Source of the DNA: UBA11986 sp963734955
GTDB taxonomy: Bacteria; Bacteroidota; Ignavibacteria; UBA10030; UBA6906
Assembly (NCBI GenBank): GCA_963734955.1
Contig: CAVTJO010000016.1
Span: 1-64,000 of the forward strand
Direction of reading: 5' to 3'
DNA: 64,000 nt
Position 1 is the first letter of the stretch. Each line of letters starts with the position of its first letter. The notes beneath the pieces were generated by a model. That model was not told where the DNA came from. It did no database searches and was given only the letters and a program-made list of their open reading frames with translations. The position numbers were made by a program, and so were the translations under genes. Positions 1 to 8,662 of the stretch are shown here, one piece after another.

Positions 1-1684
1 ATCACCAACAACCTCGACCTCTGGACCTCGGCGTTGCTCGCTAAGTCCAGCGCCGGACGCGGCAGCAGATGGCAAGCAGGAAGCCTACGGCATGAAGAAA
101 CTCCGTGAGTTGATTTTGAATCTGGCGGTGCATGGGAAACTGGTGCCGCAAGACCCTAACGACGAACCAGCCAGTGAGTTGATAAGGCGCATACAGGCTG
201 AAAGAGCAGTACTTATTGCTGCTGGCAGATAAAGAAAGACAACCCGCAGCCGCTAATTCCTGATGAGGATAAGCCGTTTGAGCTGGCACCGGGCTGGGTG
301 TGGGTAAGACTTGGCGACATAGCTGAGACTATTCGTGGTGTTACATATGGAAAATCGGATGCTAGCGATAGTTCTTTACCAGATTACGTGCCTCTCTTGC
401 GTGGTAATAACATAAATCGATTTCTCAATTTTGATGGCCTTGTATTTGTGCCCAAGCAACTCCTAAATGAGGACCAGTATGTAAAAGCTGGTGACATAGT
501 TATCGCAATGTCTAGTGGAAGCGCTGATCTCGTTGGCAAGGCTGCTCAGGCAACAGAAGACTTCAGCGGAGGGTTCGGTGCGTTCTGTGGTGTTATACGA
601 TCAGTATCTGATGAGGTTCTTAATTATTTTGGATTCTTTTTCCAAACTCCGCTATACAGGAATCGGGCCGCCGGTCATGGGAAGGGCATCGGTATCAATA
701 ATCTCCAAAAAACTGTACTACAGACTCTAGAAATTCCACTCCCACCGCTCGCCGAACAACACCGCATCGTCGCCAAAGTCGATGAACTCATGGCCCTGTG
801 CGACCAACTGGAACAACAACAAACCCACAGCATCGAAGCCCACCAAACCCTGGTCGAAACCCTGCTCGGCACGCTCACCCGCGTCGAATCGCAACAAGAA
901 TTCAGCGAAGCCTGGACGCGCATCGCCAACCACTTCGACACCCTGTTCACCACCGAAGCACAGCATCGACCAACTCAAACAAACCATCCTCCAACTCGCC
1001 GTCATGGGCAAACTCGTCCCCCAAGACCCGAACGACGAACCGGCGAGCGAACTACTCAAAAGGATTGCCGAGGAAAGAACACGATTGGTTGAAGACGGGG
1101 AAGCTCGACAGAAGAAAGTCCTGCCGGATATTGGTGAAGACGAAACACCATATGTCTTACCTAATGGGTGGGAATGGGCAAGGTTGGGAGAGATTATTAG
1201 CACTTCATCTGGAGATGGATTGACAGCGGCAAATATGAATAGTAGCGGCGAAGTACCTGTCTATGGCGGCAATGGTGTGACTGGTTATCACGATAAGGTG
1301 AACGTCACAAAGTCGACTCTTGTGATCGGGCGAGTTGGTTATTACTGCGGATCAATTCATATAACACCAGCATCTGCGTGGGTTACCGATAACGCGTTCG
1401 TGACAACTTTTTCTGAGGAGAATATCCACCTCGGTTTCCTGTATTGGCTTTTGAAAGGAACCAATCTTAAAGAGAACGAGAACGCAACTGCTCAGCCCGT
1501 TATTTCAGGTCGAAAGGTATATCCAATAGTTGTTGGTTTGCCACCAACTACTGAACAACACCGCATCGTCGCCAAAGTCGACGAACTCATGGCCCTGTGC
1601 GACGCTCTCAAGGCGCGCCTCACCGACGCCCAAACCACCCAAATCCACCTCGCCGACGCTATCGTCGAGCAGGCCGTCGCATAG
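1..1684 (+). CDS. hsdS: Type I restriction-modification specificity subunit (HsdS), 5' truncated by window edge, frame-disrupted
   Basis: Recognises the DNA target for a type I restriction-modification complex. The first bases read ITNNLDLWTSALLAKSSAGRGS, then DGKQEAYGMKKLRELIL after a one-base insertion near 67; the text 'KLRELIL.LAV.GKLVPQDPND' is typical of HsdS amino ends. A one-base loss near 226 and a one-base gain near 962 break the frame twice more. Two target-recognition halves are visible (about 298-740 and 1170-1540), each followed by the conserved spacer helix beginning EQHRIVAKVDELMALCD. The GKLVPQDPNDEPASEL segment also appears twice (near 139 and 1013). Joined length is about 560 residues, normal for a two-domain HsdS. 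hsdM and hsdR are not visible, so they would lie upstream or elsewhere. Family identity is strong. Whether the gene is broken or merely mis-sequenced is open. Confidence 0.85.
754..804 (+). repeat. HsdS conserved-spacer direct repeat, copy 1
   Basis: A 51-base stretch encoding EQHRIVAKVDELMALCD, matching 1553-1603 at 50 of 51 positions by eye. It is the internal repeat of HsdS and a natural site for recombination that swaps or deletes recognition domains. Confidence 0.9.
1553..1603 (+). repeat. HsdS conserved-spacer direct repeat, copy 2
   Basis: Second copy of the 51-base repeat at 754-804, differing at one base (gac for gat). It lies at the carboxy end of the second recognition domain. Confidence 0.9.
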
Positions 1685-1702
1685 CAAGGACAGGTCCGCG
1701 CA

Positions 1703-2794
1703 ATGGAAGCCAAAACCGAAATCTGGTGCGACCGAGACGAACACAAGCTGTTCGAGCATTACGTCGACTTCAACGAATGGCTCGACAGTGATGAAGCAGC
1801 GGCGGTGCGCGAAGCTAACAACGTGGAAGGCATCTCAGAGCCAAGCAAGGCGTTTTACGCTGGGGACAGAGAGGCCTATGACCAGGCCTTCAAGGAATAC
1901 CGCGAAACCCGCCGCCACGAAGTCCTGAACGAACGCTACCTCTGCGACCAATTCACCGACAATCACTGGTTTGACCGTAATCTCGATCACTTCGATCAAC
2001 TGGTCGGGCGGTTTGAAGATGGAGACGTTGTTCCATTCATTGGTGCAGGCCTATCAGTGGCCGGAGGATTCCCTACTTGGGCAAACCACTTGCGTACCCA
2101 AGGGCGTACAGCTGGCATCGACCCGGCACACATCGAAACGTTACTCGCTCACGGCCGATTTGAGGCAGTCATCGAAGAAATCGAAAATGGCCGTGGACGC
2201 GGTGTCTTTATCCAGGAAGTCCGCGACGTCTTCTCCCGCACGGGAACTATTACCGATACCACGCTGCTCATTACGGAGATGTTTAACGACACTGTCATCA
2301 CCACCAATTACGACCATCTGATTGAACAAGCCTTTGACACAGGTGCCAAGAACGCGTTTCAGGTCATCAACGGCATCAATGCACTAGCGGACCCTGACCC
2401 CGACCGTGTATCGATCATCAAACTGCACGGCGACATCAAGTCGCCAGGTGACTGCATTCTCAGTAAGAACCAGTATGACCAAGCTTACGGCAAAAATGCA
2501 CTCGACATGCGCTTGCCAATACCCAAGTTTCTAGAGTATTACTACAAGAATAGCAGCTTACTGTTCCTGGGTTGCAGCCTGAACAACGACCGAACCATTG
2601 AAGTATTTCGTGCAATCAAGGAAAAGGTCGGCGACATCGTCATCCCGCAGCACTTCAGCATCGAACAGTCACCCGAAACAGAAACAGAACTCGTTACGAG
2701 AAACGAGTACCTCTTGCGATTAGGGATTACTGGAATCTGGTTTGAAAAGGGCCGGTTCGAATTTGTCGATGAAATACTAAGACATCGCGCGTAA
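1703..2794 (+). CDS. SIR2-like domain protein, probable defence effector
   Basis: A 363-residue protein whose central part carries SIR2 (NAD-binding) landmarks: VVPFIGAGLSVAGGFPTW (glycine-rich NAD loop, about residues 109-126), TTNYDHLIEQ, then IIKLHGDIKSPGD with the histidine usual in the active site, and LLFLGCSLNNDRT near the end. The first 100 residues are charged and have no domain I recognise. It begins 19 bases after hsdS ends, so it is probably co-transcribed with the restriction genes. SIR2-domain proteins beside restriction systems are known NAD-depleting antiphage effectors. That this one acts so is inference; a plain deacylase or NAD-binding regulator is possible. The frame is intact, unlike its neighbours. 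Confidence 0.8.
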   Translation: MEAKTEIWCDRDEHKLFEHYVDFNEWLDSDEAAAVREANNVEGISEPSKAFYAGDREAYDQAFKEYRETRRHEVLNERYLCDQFTDNHWFDRNLDHFDQLVGRFEDGDVVPFIGAGLSVAGGFPTWANHLRTQGRTAGIDPAHIETLLAHGRFEAVIEEIENGRGRGVFIQEVRDVFSRTGTITDTTLLITEMFNDTVITTNYDHLIEQAFDTGAKNAFQVINGINALADPDPDRVSIIKLHGDIKSPGDCILSKNQYDQAYGKNALDMRLPIPKFLEYYYKNSSLLFLGCSLNNDRTIEVFRAIKEKVGDIVIPQHFSIEQSPETETELVTRNEYLLRLGITGIWFEKGRFEFVDEILRHRA

Positions 2795-2816
2795 TGAAGT
2801 GCGATATAGAGGCGCT

Positions 2817-2915
2817 ATGCCAGGTTCTGATGAGATTGCCCCTGTACCGGTACTAGACGATCTTAGTCAGAAGCTGGGCCTATTTGCCAGGTTCTTGAAA
2901 TTGCTTTTCGGCTGA
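2817..2915 (+). CDS. Possible 32-residue small ORF
   Basis: An ATG-initiated frame in the gap between the SIR2 gene and the nuclease gene, starting MPGSDEIAPVPVLDD and ending in a hydrophobic stretch (LFARFLKLLFG). No clear ribosome-binding site precedes it and I do not recognise a family. It may be chance. Confidence 0.2.
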   Translation: MPGSDEIAPVPVLDDLSQKLGLFARFLKLLFG

Positions 2916-2985
2916 CGAGCTTGTTGAGCCGGCCGAGTCGGGCGCAGAGAAAGCTTAACCAGAATCATCGAGAAATGGTGGCACT

Positions 2986-4336
2986 ATGCTGAATGAAGTA
3001 CAGAAGGGAAAGCTCCTTCAACAATGCAGGCAGTACCTGCAGAAACCTCACGTCATCAACCAGGGGGAGGCCGAGGATTACCGTGTGTTTGACGAAAAGC
3101 GAGCGGCTGCAATTCTTCCGTTCAGGAGTCTGCTTGAGGAGTTCCTCGGCCGCAGATTACCACTCGTTGATTTCAAGGAGCGGAGCGAGAAACTTTGCCG
3201 GCAGTATCCGTATTGGGGATTCAAGAACTTCAGCGGCCAAATGCAACTCAACCAGTATACAAACAACGTCGTCGACGCAAAGAAAGACGAGATGTTGAGA
3301 AGCAGTATTGTGGTCCCGTGCAGTGAGACTGAAGCCAAAACCAAGATCGACGCACTTCGCGACTACCTTTCGCTACAGAAGGCCTCGGCTGAAATCCCCA
3401 AGACCCTTCCTCGTTTGGCGCAATCCTATTTCTTATCGTACTTCTGGGAGCTTCAGGAAACAAATGCTTGGCCAGTCTATTATGGATCATCGAGGAAGGT
3501 TCTGCTGAACCTTAGGATTTCAGCTTGATCGGGCGGACTCGCCAGGTGCTGAGTACCTTCTGTTCCGGGAAATCATGCGGGATCTCTCCTCCCTCTTTGA
3601 AACAGAACACAAATCCAAGTACCCGTTTTGGTTTGTGGAGCACGTACTCTGGACGCTTTTTGTTGAAGGGAGGCCCGCGCCACCCAAACCAGATGCCGGC
3701 GAACGCGAAGGTGAAGGCACCGTAAGGACTGCGAGGGAGGGATCAGCTTGTTTGGTGAATGGATTCCGGAGATCGTGCGGGATCTCGCTGACCTCGCTCT
3801 CAACAAGGAAACCAGGTGGAGCAGAGCAAGAAGACCTCAAACCTGAAAAGGCATTCGAGACAAAACTTGCTTACGCCTTCACTCTTCTTGGATACGAAAC
3901 CGAAGAGTTAGGGCAAGGGACAGGACGAGAACCAGACGGCGTTGCGTTGTCGGTGAGCATGGGGCAAGGAGACTATGCGATTGTCTATGACGCAAAGGCA
4001 AGGGAGGGAAAGTTCTCCATTGGAACCAGCGACCGGGAGATATTCGAGTACATCCAGAAAAAAAGGGATCAGCTGAGGAGAGAGAAAAGGATTCACAAGC
4101 TGTATTTTGTCGTCGTATCCTCAGACTTCGATGACCGCTCCGCACAGGAGACCCTCCGCGATATCTACAAGCGAACACAGGTCCCCATCACACTGCTCAA
4201 GGCATCTGACCTTCTTTTCATCATCGACACAAAACTCCAGGACGTTCGCATTGATCACTCAAAGTTGGAAGACCTTTTCCTGGACACTGGGATTATCTCG
4301 CGGGAGAAGATCAGCGACATCCTCGGTGTACGGTAA
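2986..4336 (+). CDS. FokI-like restriction endonuclease, frame-disrupted
   Basis: The carboxy part (about 3880-4336) resembles the FokI cleavage domain. GREPDGVALSV is followed by YAIVYDAKAREGKFSIG and REIFEYIQK, giving the PD-(D/E)XK catalytic set D...DAK, then LYFVVVSSDF. The amino part (2986-3512) is helical with no domain I can name; in FokI-type enzymes this part reads DNA. The frame breaks near 3514 (+1): the reading continues as GFQLDRADSPGAEYLLFREIM into the frame starting at 3575. Another segment, about 3722-3820, reads better one frame over (ISLFGEWIPEIVRDLADLAL), suggesting two more indels. Joined length would be about 449 residues. No cognate methyltransferase is visible beside it, so it may be a solitary or degraded defence nuclease. 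Confidence 0.65.
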
Positions 4337-4360
4337 GACCGTGCACCGCTTCCGCCTCCG

Positions 4361-4483
4361 TGATCATCTATCTGTCGTCGTTTGTGAAAGGGTACGGATA
4401 TTTTATCGATGAGCCGTACTACATTGCCTGCGAGTCAATACTGGCTTGAGCTGGTGGCCGATGCGAGTGGCATTAAATCATCG
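4361..4483 (+). repeat. Chimeric repeat copy 1: glycosyltransferase 5' fragment plus 45-base tail
   Basis: These 123 bases match 6019-6141 with three mismatches. The first two thirds equal codons of the glycosyltransferase at 6948-8498 (IIYLSSFVKGYGYFIDEPYYI). The last part (from 'gagtcaatactggcttgag' on) does not occur in that gene. The fragment has no start codon of its own. Confidence 0.9.
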
Positions 4484-4711
4484 CGAAAGGGTTGGAATTC
4501 CGTGCTGTTGTCGTCATGGCCTGCGACGATGAAGTGATTCCCCTGCAAGAGCGAATCGAGACTGTTGCCGATTGACGCAGACCTTGAAGAAGTGTACAAT
4601 ACGGAAAGGCACTTACTGTATGTAGCCTGCACACGGGCGAGGGACTTCTTGTTAATCACGAGTGGGGACAAGCCATCAGAATTCCTGGATGACTTGGCCG
4701 GAAGTTTGTGA
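4484..4711 (+). pseudogene. Remnant of a UvrD/PcrA-type DNA helicase, carboxy end only
   Basis: From 4484 the sequence reads AKGLEFRAVVVMACDDE, the helicase motif V region. After a one-base insertion near 4573 it continues as LEEVYNTERHLLYVACTRAR (motif VI) and ends DKPSEFLDDLAGSL at a TGA (4709-4711). Only about 75 residues of a protein that is normally 600 or more remain, and the upstream junction falls exactly at the end of the chimeric repeat. This is a deletion remnant rather than a sequencing artefact. Superfamily 1 helicases of this type are frequent in defence islands. Confidence 0.8.
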
Positions 4712-4803
4712 GGATAAACCAGATTGATTTCGATGGAGCGGGAGTTCCGAGCCTTGCCGCACTGTTGACACAAATTGCAGAAAAGGGAAGGTGGCTCGTC
4801 TGA
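4708..4803 (+). CDS. Short ORF overlapping the helicase remnant stop
   Basis: A GTG-initiated 31-residue frame (starts RINQIDFDGAG) whose start overlaps the helicase stop as GTGA, the usual look of translational coupling. It may be the stub of the gene that once followed the helicase. I do not recognise it. From 4804 to 4941 I see nothing else beyond a ribosome-binding site for dinD. Confidence 0.25.
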   Translation: MRINQIDFDGAGVPSLAALLTQIAEKGRWLV

Positions 4804-4941
4804 GATGTTTCCCGAGCGTAAGGTTACTCATTGGTCCTCTCGATATGACCACACACCTGCTCCGACTATTGAGATCGGTAAGGGGTGTTTGAGCAGCGCG
4901 CAGAACCGAACGCGACAAGCTGAGCAACGAACGGAGGTGTC

Positions 4942-5800
4942 ATGAAAACTGAGTTAATCAGATCGCTCACGCAGGATTTTGAATCTGCCTCGCACAAAGC
5001 AGATGATGTTGAGTACTGGCTGGCCCGGGAACTGCAGGAATTGTTAGGGTACACAGAATGGCGGAATTTCGGCCAGGTCATTGAAAAAGCCAAAACAGCT
5101 TGCAAGAATGCAGGTCAGGAAGTAGGGGATCATTTTGTTGACGCCAACAAAATGATCGACCTCGCAAAGGGGGCCCATCGGGAAATCGATGACATTATGC
5201 TTACCCGCTATGCCTGCTATTTGATAGCTCAGAATGGCGATCCCCGGAAGGACACCATCGCCTTTGCAATGAGCTACTTTGCCGTGCAAACGCGGAAGCA
5301 GGAGCTGCTGGAGAAGCGGATCAACGCCTGGGAACGACGTGCAGGCGAGAGAGAAACTGACGCTCTCCGAGAAGGAGCTTTCCGGCCTGATCTTCGACCG
5401 GGGAGTTGACAGTCAGGGTTTTGCCAGGATCAGAAGCAAAGGCGACAAGGCACTTTTCGGCGGGTTCACAACGACCGATATGAAGCAGAAGCTCCAGGTT
5501 CCGGGCAGCCGTCCTCTGGCGGATTTCCTCCCGACCATCACTATCAAAGCAAAGGACTTTGCAACGGAGATTACGAACTTCAACGTGAAGAAAGATGATC
5601 TCAAAGGGGAGCCAGCGATTACATCGGAACATGTGAAGAACAACCAGAGCGTGCGGCAGGTTCTCAAAGATCGTGGGATTAAGCCGGAAGAACTGCCACC
5701 AGAAGAAGATATCAAGAAGCTTCAACGCAAGGTGGCAGCCGAAGATAAGAAGCTGCTCAGGAGCGTAAAGAAGCTCCGGCCAAAGAAGAACGGGAAGTAA
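4942..5800 (+). CDS. dinD: DNA damage-inducible protein D, frame-disrupted
   Basis: Closely resembles DinD of enterobacteria, an SOS-induced protein reported to affect RecA filaments, with a BRO/antirepressor-like amino half. Visible text includes YWLARELQELLGYTEWRNF, VIEKAKTACKNAG and RYACYLIAQNGDPRK. In the second frame come KELSGLIFDRGVDSQGFARI, RPLADFLPTITIKAKDFATE and ITNFNVKKDDLKGEPAIT. A +1 shift at about 5331-5341 (EKRINAWE then VQAREKLTLSE) splits it into two overlapping frames. Joined length is 285 residues, normal for DinD. An AACGGAGGTGTC ribosome-binding region precedes the ATG. DinD genes are typical passengers of mobile and defence regions; no LexA box was recognised. Confidence 0.85.
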
Positions 5801-5963
5801 GATCTTGCCGTTGTGCTGTCGGAGAATCGGCGTCGAACTGTTGAAGAGCGAGTGGGGGAAGAGTCGAGGGAAGATAACGATCCGACCTGATTTGAATACT
5901 TGCATGACCTGGTTCTGCGAGGCCTGCTCACGATCCTTTATCGACCATTGACTCCTCGGTATT

Positions 5964-6107
5964 ATGAAACTCATCTCGGACAATAAGCATCTCCTCTGGG
6001 TCGGCCTCTTCACATTCCTGATCATCTATCTGTCTTCGTTTGTGAAAGGGTACGGATATTTTATCGATGAGCCGTACTACATTGCCTGCGAGTCAATACT
6101 GGCTTGA
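5964..6107 (+). pseudogene. Truncated 5' copy of the GT39-type glycosyltransferase gene
   Basis: An ATG opens 47 codons (MKLISDNKHLLWVGLF and onward to FIDEPYYIACESILA) that parallel residues 8-50 of the intact protein at 6948, then hit TGA. Similarity at the DNA level covers about 5974-6091. It retains the first membrane segment and the DEP motif only. From 5801 to 5963, between dinD and this fragment, I see no gene. Confidence 0.85.
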
Positions 6108-6141
6108 GCTGGTGGCCGATGCGAGTGGTATGAAATCATCG
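6019..6141 (+). repeat. Chimeric repeat copy 2
   Basis: Second copy of the 123-base repeat at 4361-4483 (three mismatches). Here it lies within and just beyond the truncated glycosyltransferase fragment and ends 54 bases before the transposase start. Confidence 0.9.
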
Positions 6142-6194
6142 GCATTGTCATCCGCTTCAAGGTCGTGGCGATTCACATTGGGTCCGGAAGAGAC

Positions 6195-6926
6195 ATGAAA
6201 ACCCGCCGACGCAATTCCCTTCGTCTGAAGGGCTATGACTACTCTCAGCCTGGCGAGTATTTCGTCACCGTTTGCACCAAAGATCGCAAGTGCGTCCTCG
6301 GTGAGGTTATGAGCGAAAAGGTGCGGTTTTCAGAGGTGGGGAAGATCGTAGGTGAATGTTGGCACACAATACCAGATCATTTCCCAAACACGAAGGTCGG
6401 TGCGTTTCAAATCATGCCGAACCATGTCCATGGGATAATCCAGATCAAAGAAAATACTCGTAGGGGCGAGGTCTCCTCGCCCAAGAAGGAAGATTCCCCA
6501 AAATCCGGGAAGGGCGACGAAACGTCGCCCCTACGGAAGATTTCGCTGGGGGATGTTGTCGCGTATTTCAAATACCAGGCGACAAAGCAAATCAACCAGA
6601 TGAGTGGAACATTTGGCAAGAAGGTGTTTCAACGGAATTACCACGACCACGTCATCCGGGATGACATCGATCATTACTTCGTTGAACGTTACATCGAGCT
6701 CAACCCGATCATGTGGGAACTGGATGCCGACAATCCGAAAACCCGGGAGATGTCGATTGAAACCTTGAAGAAGACCCTGCTTGAGGAACATGCCCTCAAT
6801 GGCGTTCTGCTCGAAAGGGTGATCGAGTTTGAAATGGATTACCGGCGACGTTGGGAGAAATGGGACCTGGGTTCGAGTAGCGACCGACCTTACTCGATGA
6901 TCCGTCAATCCATGGCAGATTGCTGA
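6195..6926 (+). CDS. REP-associated tyrosine transposase (RAYT, Y1/HUH family)
   Basis: A 243-residue single-strand DNA endonuclease of the Y1 transposase family, thought to mobilise or maintain REP palindromes. The start MKTRRRNSLRLKGYDYSQ matches family amino ends better than an earlier GTG-type start at 6165. The metal-binding pair is in MPNHVHGII (His77, His79) and the nucleophile is most likely Tyr149 in FQRNYHDHVIRDD. Residues about 89-114 are an insert encoded by a pair of perfect hairpins (6460-6534). The frame is intact. REP-like palindromes occur downstream (8.5, 10.7, 12.2 and 55.5 kb), consistent with an active or recently active element. Confidence 0.9.
   Translation: MKTRRRNSLRLKGYDYSQPGEYFVTVCTKDRKCVLGEVMSEKVRFSEVGKIVGECWHTIPDHFPNTKVGAFQIMPNHVHGIIQIKENTRRGEVSSPKKEDSPKSGKGDETSPLRKISLGDVVAYFKYQATKQINQMSGTFGKKVFQRNYHDHVIRDDIDHYFVERYIELNPIMWELDADNPKTREMSIETLKKTLLEEHALNGVLLERVIEFEMDYRRRWEKWDLGSSSDRPYSMIRQSMADC
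6460..6534. repeat. Inverted REP doublet inside the transposase gene
   Basis: GTAG at 6460-6463 leads into a perfect 8-bp hairpin (arms 6464-6471 and 6475-6482, 3-base loop). A second perfect 8-bp hairpin (arms 6512-6519 and 6523-6530, loop AAA) ends at CTAC (6531-6534). The outer ten bases GTAGGGGCGA and TCGCCCCTAC are exact inverted repeats. A GTAG foot beside a hairpin is the known RAYT recognition signature. Confidence 0.85.
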
Positions 6927-6947
6927 CCTTGAATAAGAACATCATAC

Positions 6948-8498
6948 ATGCAACGAATCCTCTCACAATTTACCTCGGACAATAAACATCTCCTCTGGAT
7001 CAGTCTCTTCACATTCCTGATCATCTATCTGTCTTCGTTTGTGAAAGGGTACGGATATTTTATTGATGAGCCGTACTACATTGTCTGCGCCCTCAACCCG
7101 GACTTTGGATATGTCGATCATCCTCCTCTTGCGCCGCTTGTTCTCACGGTGTTTCAATTCATCTTTGGTACCTCGGTGTATGCAATACGAGTCCTGCCGG
7201 CTCTCGCGCAGGCTGGTTCGGTGTTCCTAACGGGAATACTCGCGAAGGAAATTGGCGGAGGAAGGTTTGCCCAGTTATTAGCCGCGTGTGCAATGGTTGC
7301 CTCGCCCGCCATTCTGGCCTTTGGCGGTTTCTATTCCATGAATGCGTTTGAGCTCTTGTTTGCCATAGGAGCAATGTATTACACCGTGCGAATGATCAAG
7401 GAGAACAATGCCAAACGGTGGATTGTCCTCGGCGTTCTCCTGGGCCTCGGTATGATGAACAAGCACACGTTCGGGGTGTTCGCCATTGCATTGGTCTTCT
7501 CGTTGCTGGTTGCGGGGAAATGGAGACTACTTGCAGACAGATGGTTTCTCGCCGGTGCGATCTGCGGGTTCGTCATCTTCCTGCCGAATATTCTCTGGCA
7601 GGTGGCACACGACTTTCCTTCACTCGAGTTCTACAGGAACATTACCGAACGAAAGAACGTGTACACTCCTCCTCTGGCGTTTATCGCAGGACAGGTACAG
7701 GGAATGTCTCCCTTTACGGTGCCAATCTGGTGCGGGGGAATCTTCTTCCTGATCTTTTCGAGGGCAACAAAGGAGTTCAGGTTTCTCTCAGTGCTCTTCG
7801 TCAGCCTCTTTTTGTTCATGCTGCTGTCGGGAACGAGCCGTTCGGACAGACTGATGTTTGCCTATCCGGCAGTGTTCGCCGGCGGTGGACTGATGTTTGA
7901 AGCTATCGTTGTAAAGTACAATGCACACTGGCTCAAGGGAGTGCTCGTAGGATTGCTCTTCGCAGGGGTGGCAATGGTTTTTCCGGTTGTGCTTCCATGT
8001 TTGAGCTATGAACAAGCCCGGGCATACACCGAGTTTCTGGGATTGAATACGGAGATCGAGCGGGGCAAGAAGCCTCCGCTCCCGCAGTTGCTCGCAGACC
8101 GAATCGGCTGGGAAGAGAAGGTTGATCTGGTGGTACACGCATATCAGGGACTGACGGACGAAGAGAAAAGAGAAACGATCATTGCGGCCGGCAACTACGG
8201 TCAGGCCGGAGCGATAGAAGTGTATGGAAAGAAGTACGGACTTCCTGCGGTGGTATGCGGGCATAACACGTACTATCTCTGGAGCAAGGAGAGGCTGAGC
8301 GGAAGCATCGTACTTCAACTCACGCATGCGGACGATTATGACAGGTTGAAAGAGCGGTTTGAGAGTGTAGAACCGTGCGAGGGCGAATTCTCGAGTCAGT
8401 ATGTTTCCGCTCATGAGAACAATCTGAAGGTGTTTGTCTGCAGAGGACCCAAAATGCCTTTCGCTGAGATGTTGGAGAGAGGGAAGTTCTATTATTAG
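6948..8498 (+). CDS. GT39/ArnT-type membrane glycosyltransferase
   Basis: A 516-residue integral membrane protein of the dolichyl-phosphate-mannose/ArnT superfamily, which moves sugars from lipid carriers to periplasmic acceptors. The first membrane segment (IFTFLIIYLSSF region, residues about 16-32) is followed by YFIDEPYYIVCAL, the D-E pair of the first external loop that serves catalysis in this family, and YVDHPPLAPL. About ten further hydrophobic segments run to residue 350, then a soluble tail of about 150 residues. The acceptor is unknown. Two truncated copies of its 5' end lie upstream, so the locus has been rearranged repeatedly. The frame is intact. Confidence 0.85.
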   Translation: MQRILSQFTSDNKHLLWISLFTFLIIYLSSFVKGYGYFIDEPYYIVCALNPDFGYVDHPPLAPLVLTVFQFIFGTSVYAIRVLPALAQAGSVFLTGILAKEIGGGRFAQLLAACAMVASPAILAFGGFYSMNAFELLFAIGAMYYTVRMIKENNAKRWIVLGVLLGLGMMNKHTFGVFAIALVFSLLVAGKWRLLADRWFLAGAICGFVIFLPNILWQVAHDFPSLEFYRNITERKNVYTPPLAFIAGQVQGMSPFTVPIWCGGIFFLIFSRATKEFRFLSVLFVSLFLFMLLSGTSRSDRLMFAYPAVFAGGGLMFEAIVVKYNAHWLKGVLVGLLFAGVAMVFPVVLPCLSYEQARAYTEFLGLNTEIERGKKPPLPQLLADRIGWEEKVDLVVHAYQGLTDEEKRETIIAAGNYGQAGAIEVYGKKYGLPAVVCGHNTYYLWSKERLSGSIVLQLTHADDYDRLKERFESVEPCEGEFSSQYVSAHENNLKVFVCRGPKMPFAEMLERGKFYY

Positions 8499-8510
8499 GC
8501 CAGCATCATG

Positions 8511-8570
8511 AGCCATGGCTAAAGCCGGTTTTTCGTTTGGTGTGTAGAGTCCCCACCATGAATGGTGGAG
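8511..8570. repeat. REP-like palindrome pair
   Basis: GGCTAAAGCC (8517-8526) is followed by the perfect inverted repeat CCACCATGAATGGTGG (8553-8568). The same two elements in the same order recur at 10711-10766. It lies between the glycosyltransferase and the next gene and has no T-tract, so it is a repeat rather than a terminator. Confidence 0.7.
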
Positions 8571-8662
8571 TTGTGTGTGAGCTTGCCAGAAGCGCATAAC
8601 GCTCCCCTATCATGAGTGAGGCGTGGGCAGGTGGTGGTGGCAAGAGCATTTGAGGAAAAACC

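Noticed and set aside
1..108. Carboxy end of HsdM
   Set aside because: The text up to GRGS continues into the HsdS amino end after one inserted base. It reads as HsdS, not a separate methyltransferase end.
727..1203. Long minus-strand frames opposite hsdS, the C25 genes, the CapA-type gene and asnS
   Set aside because: They mirror real genes on the + strand, have no ribosome-binding sites and read as low-complexity or unlikely protein. Treated as shadows.
754..1603. CRISPR-like repeats
   Set aside because: Two 51-base copies 800 bases apart are the known internal repeats of HsdS. No array of short repeats and spacers is present anywhere in the window.
6165..6194. Upstream GTG start for the transposase
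   Set aside because: The ten extra residues (AIHIGSGRD) do not resemble family amino ends; the ATG at 6195 does.
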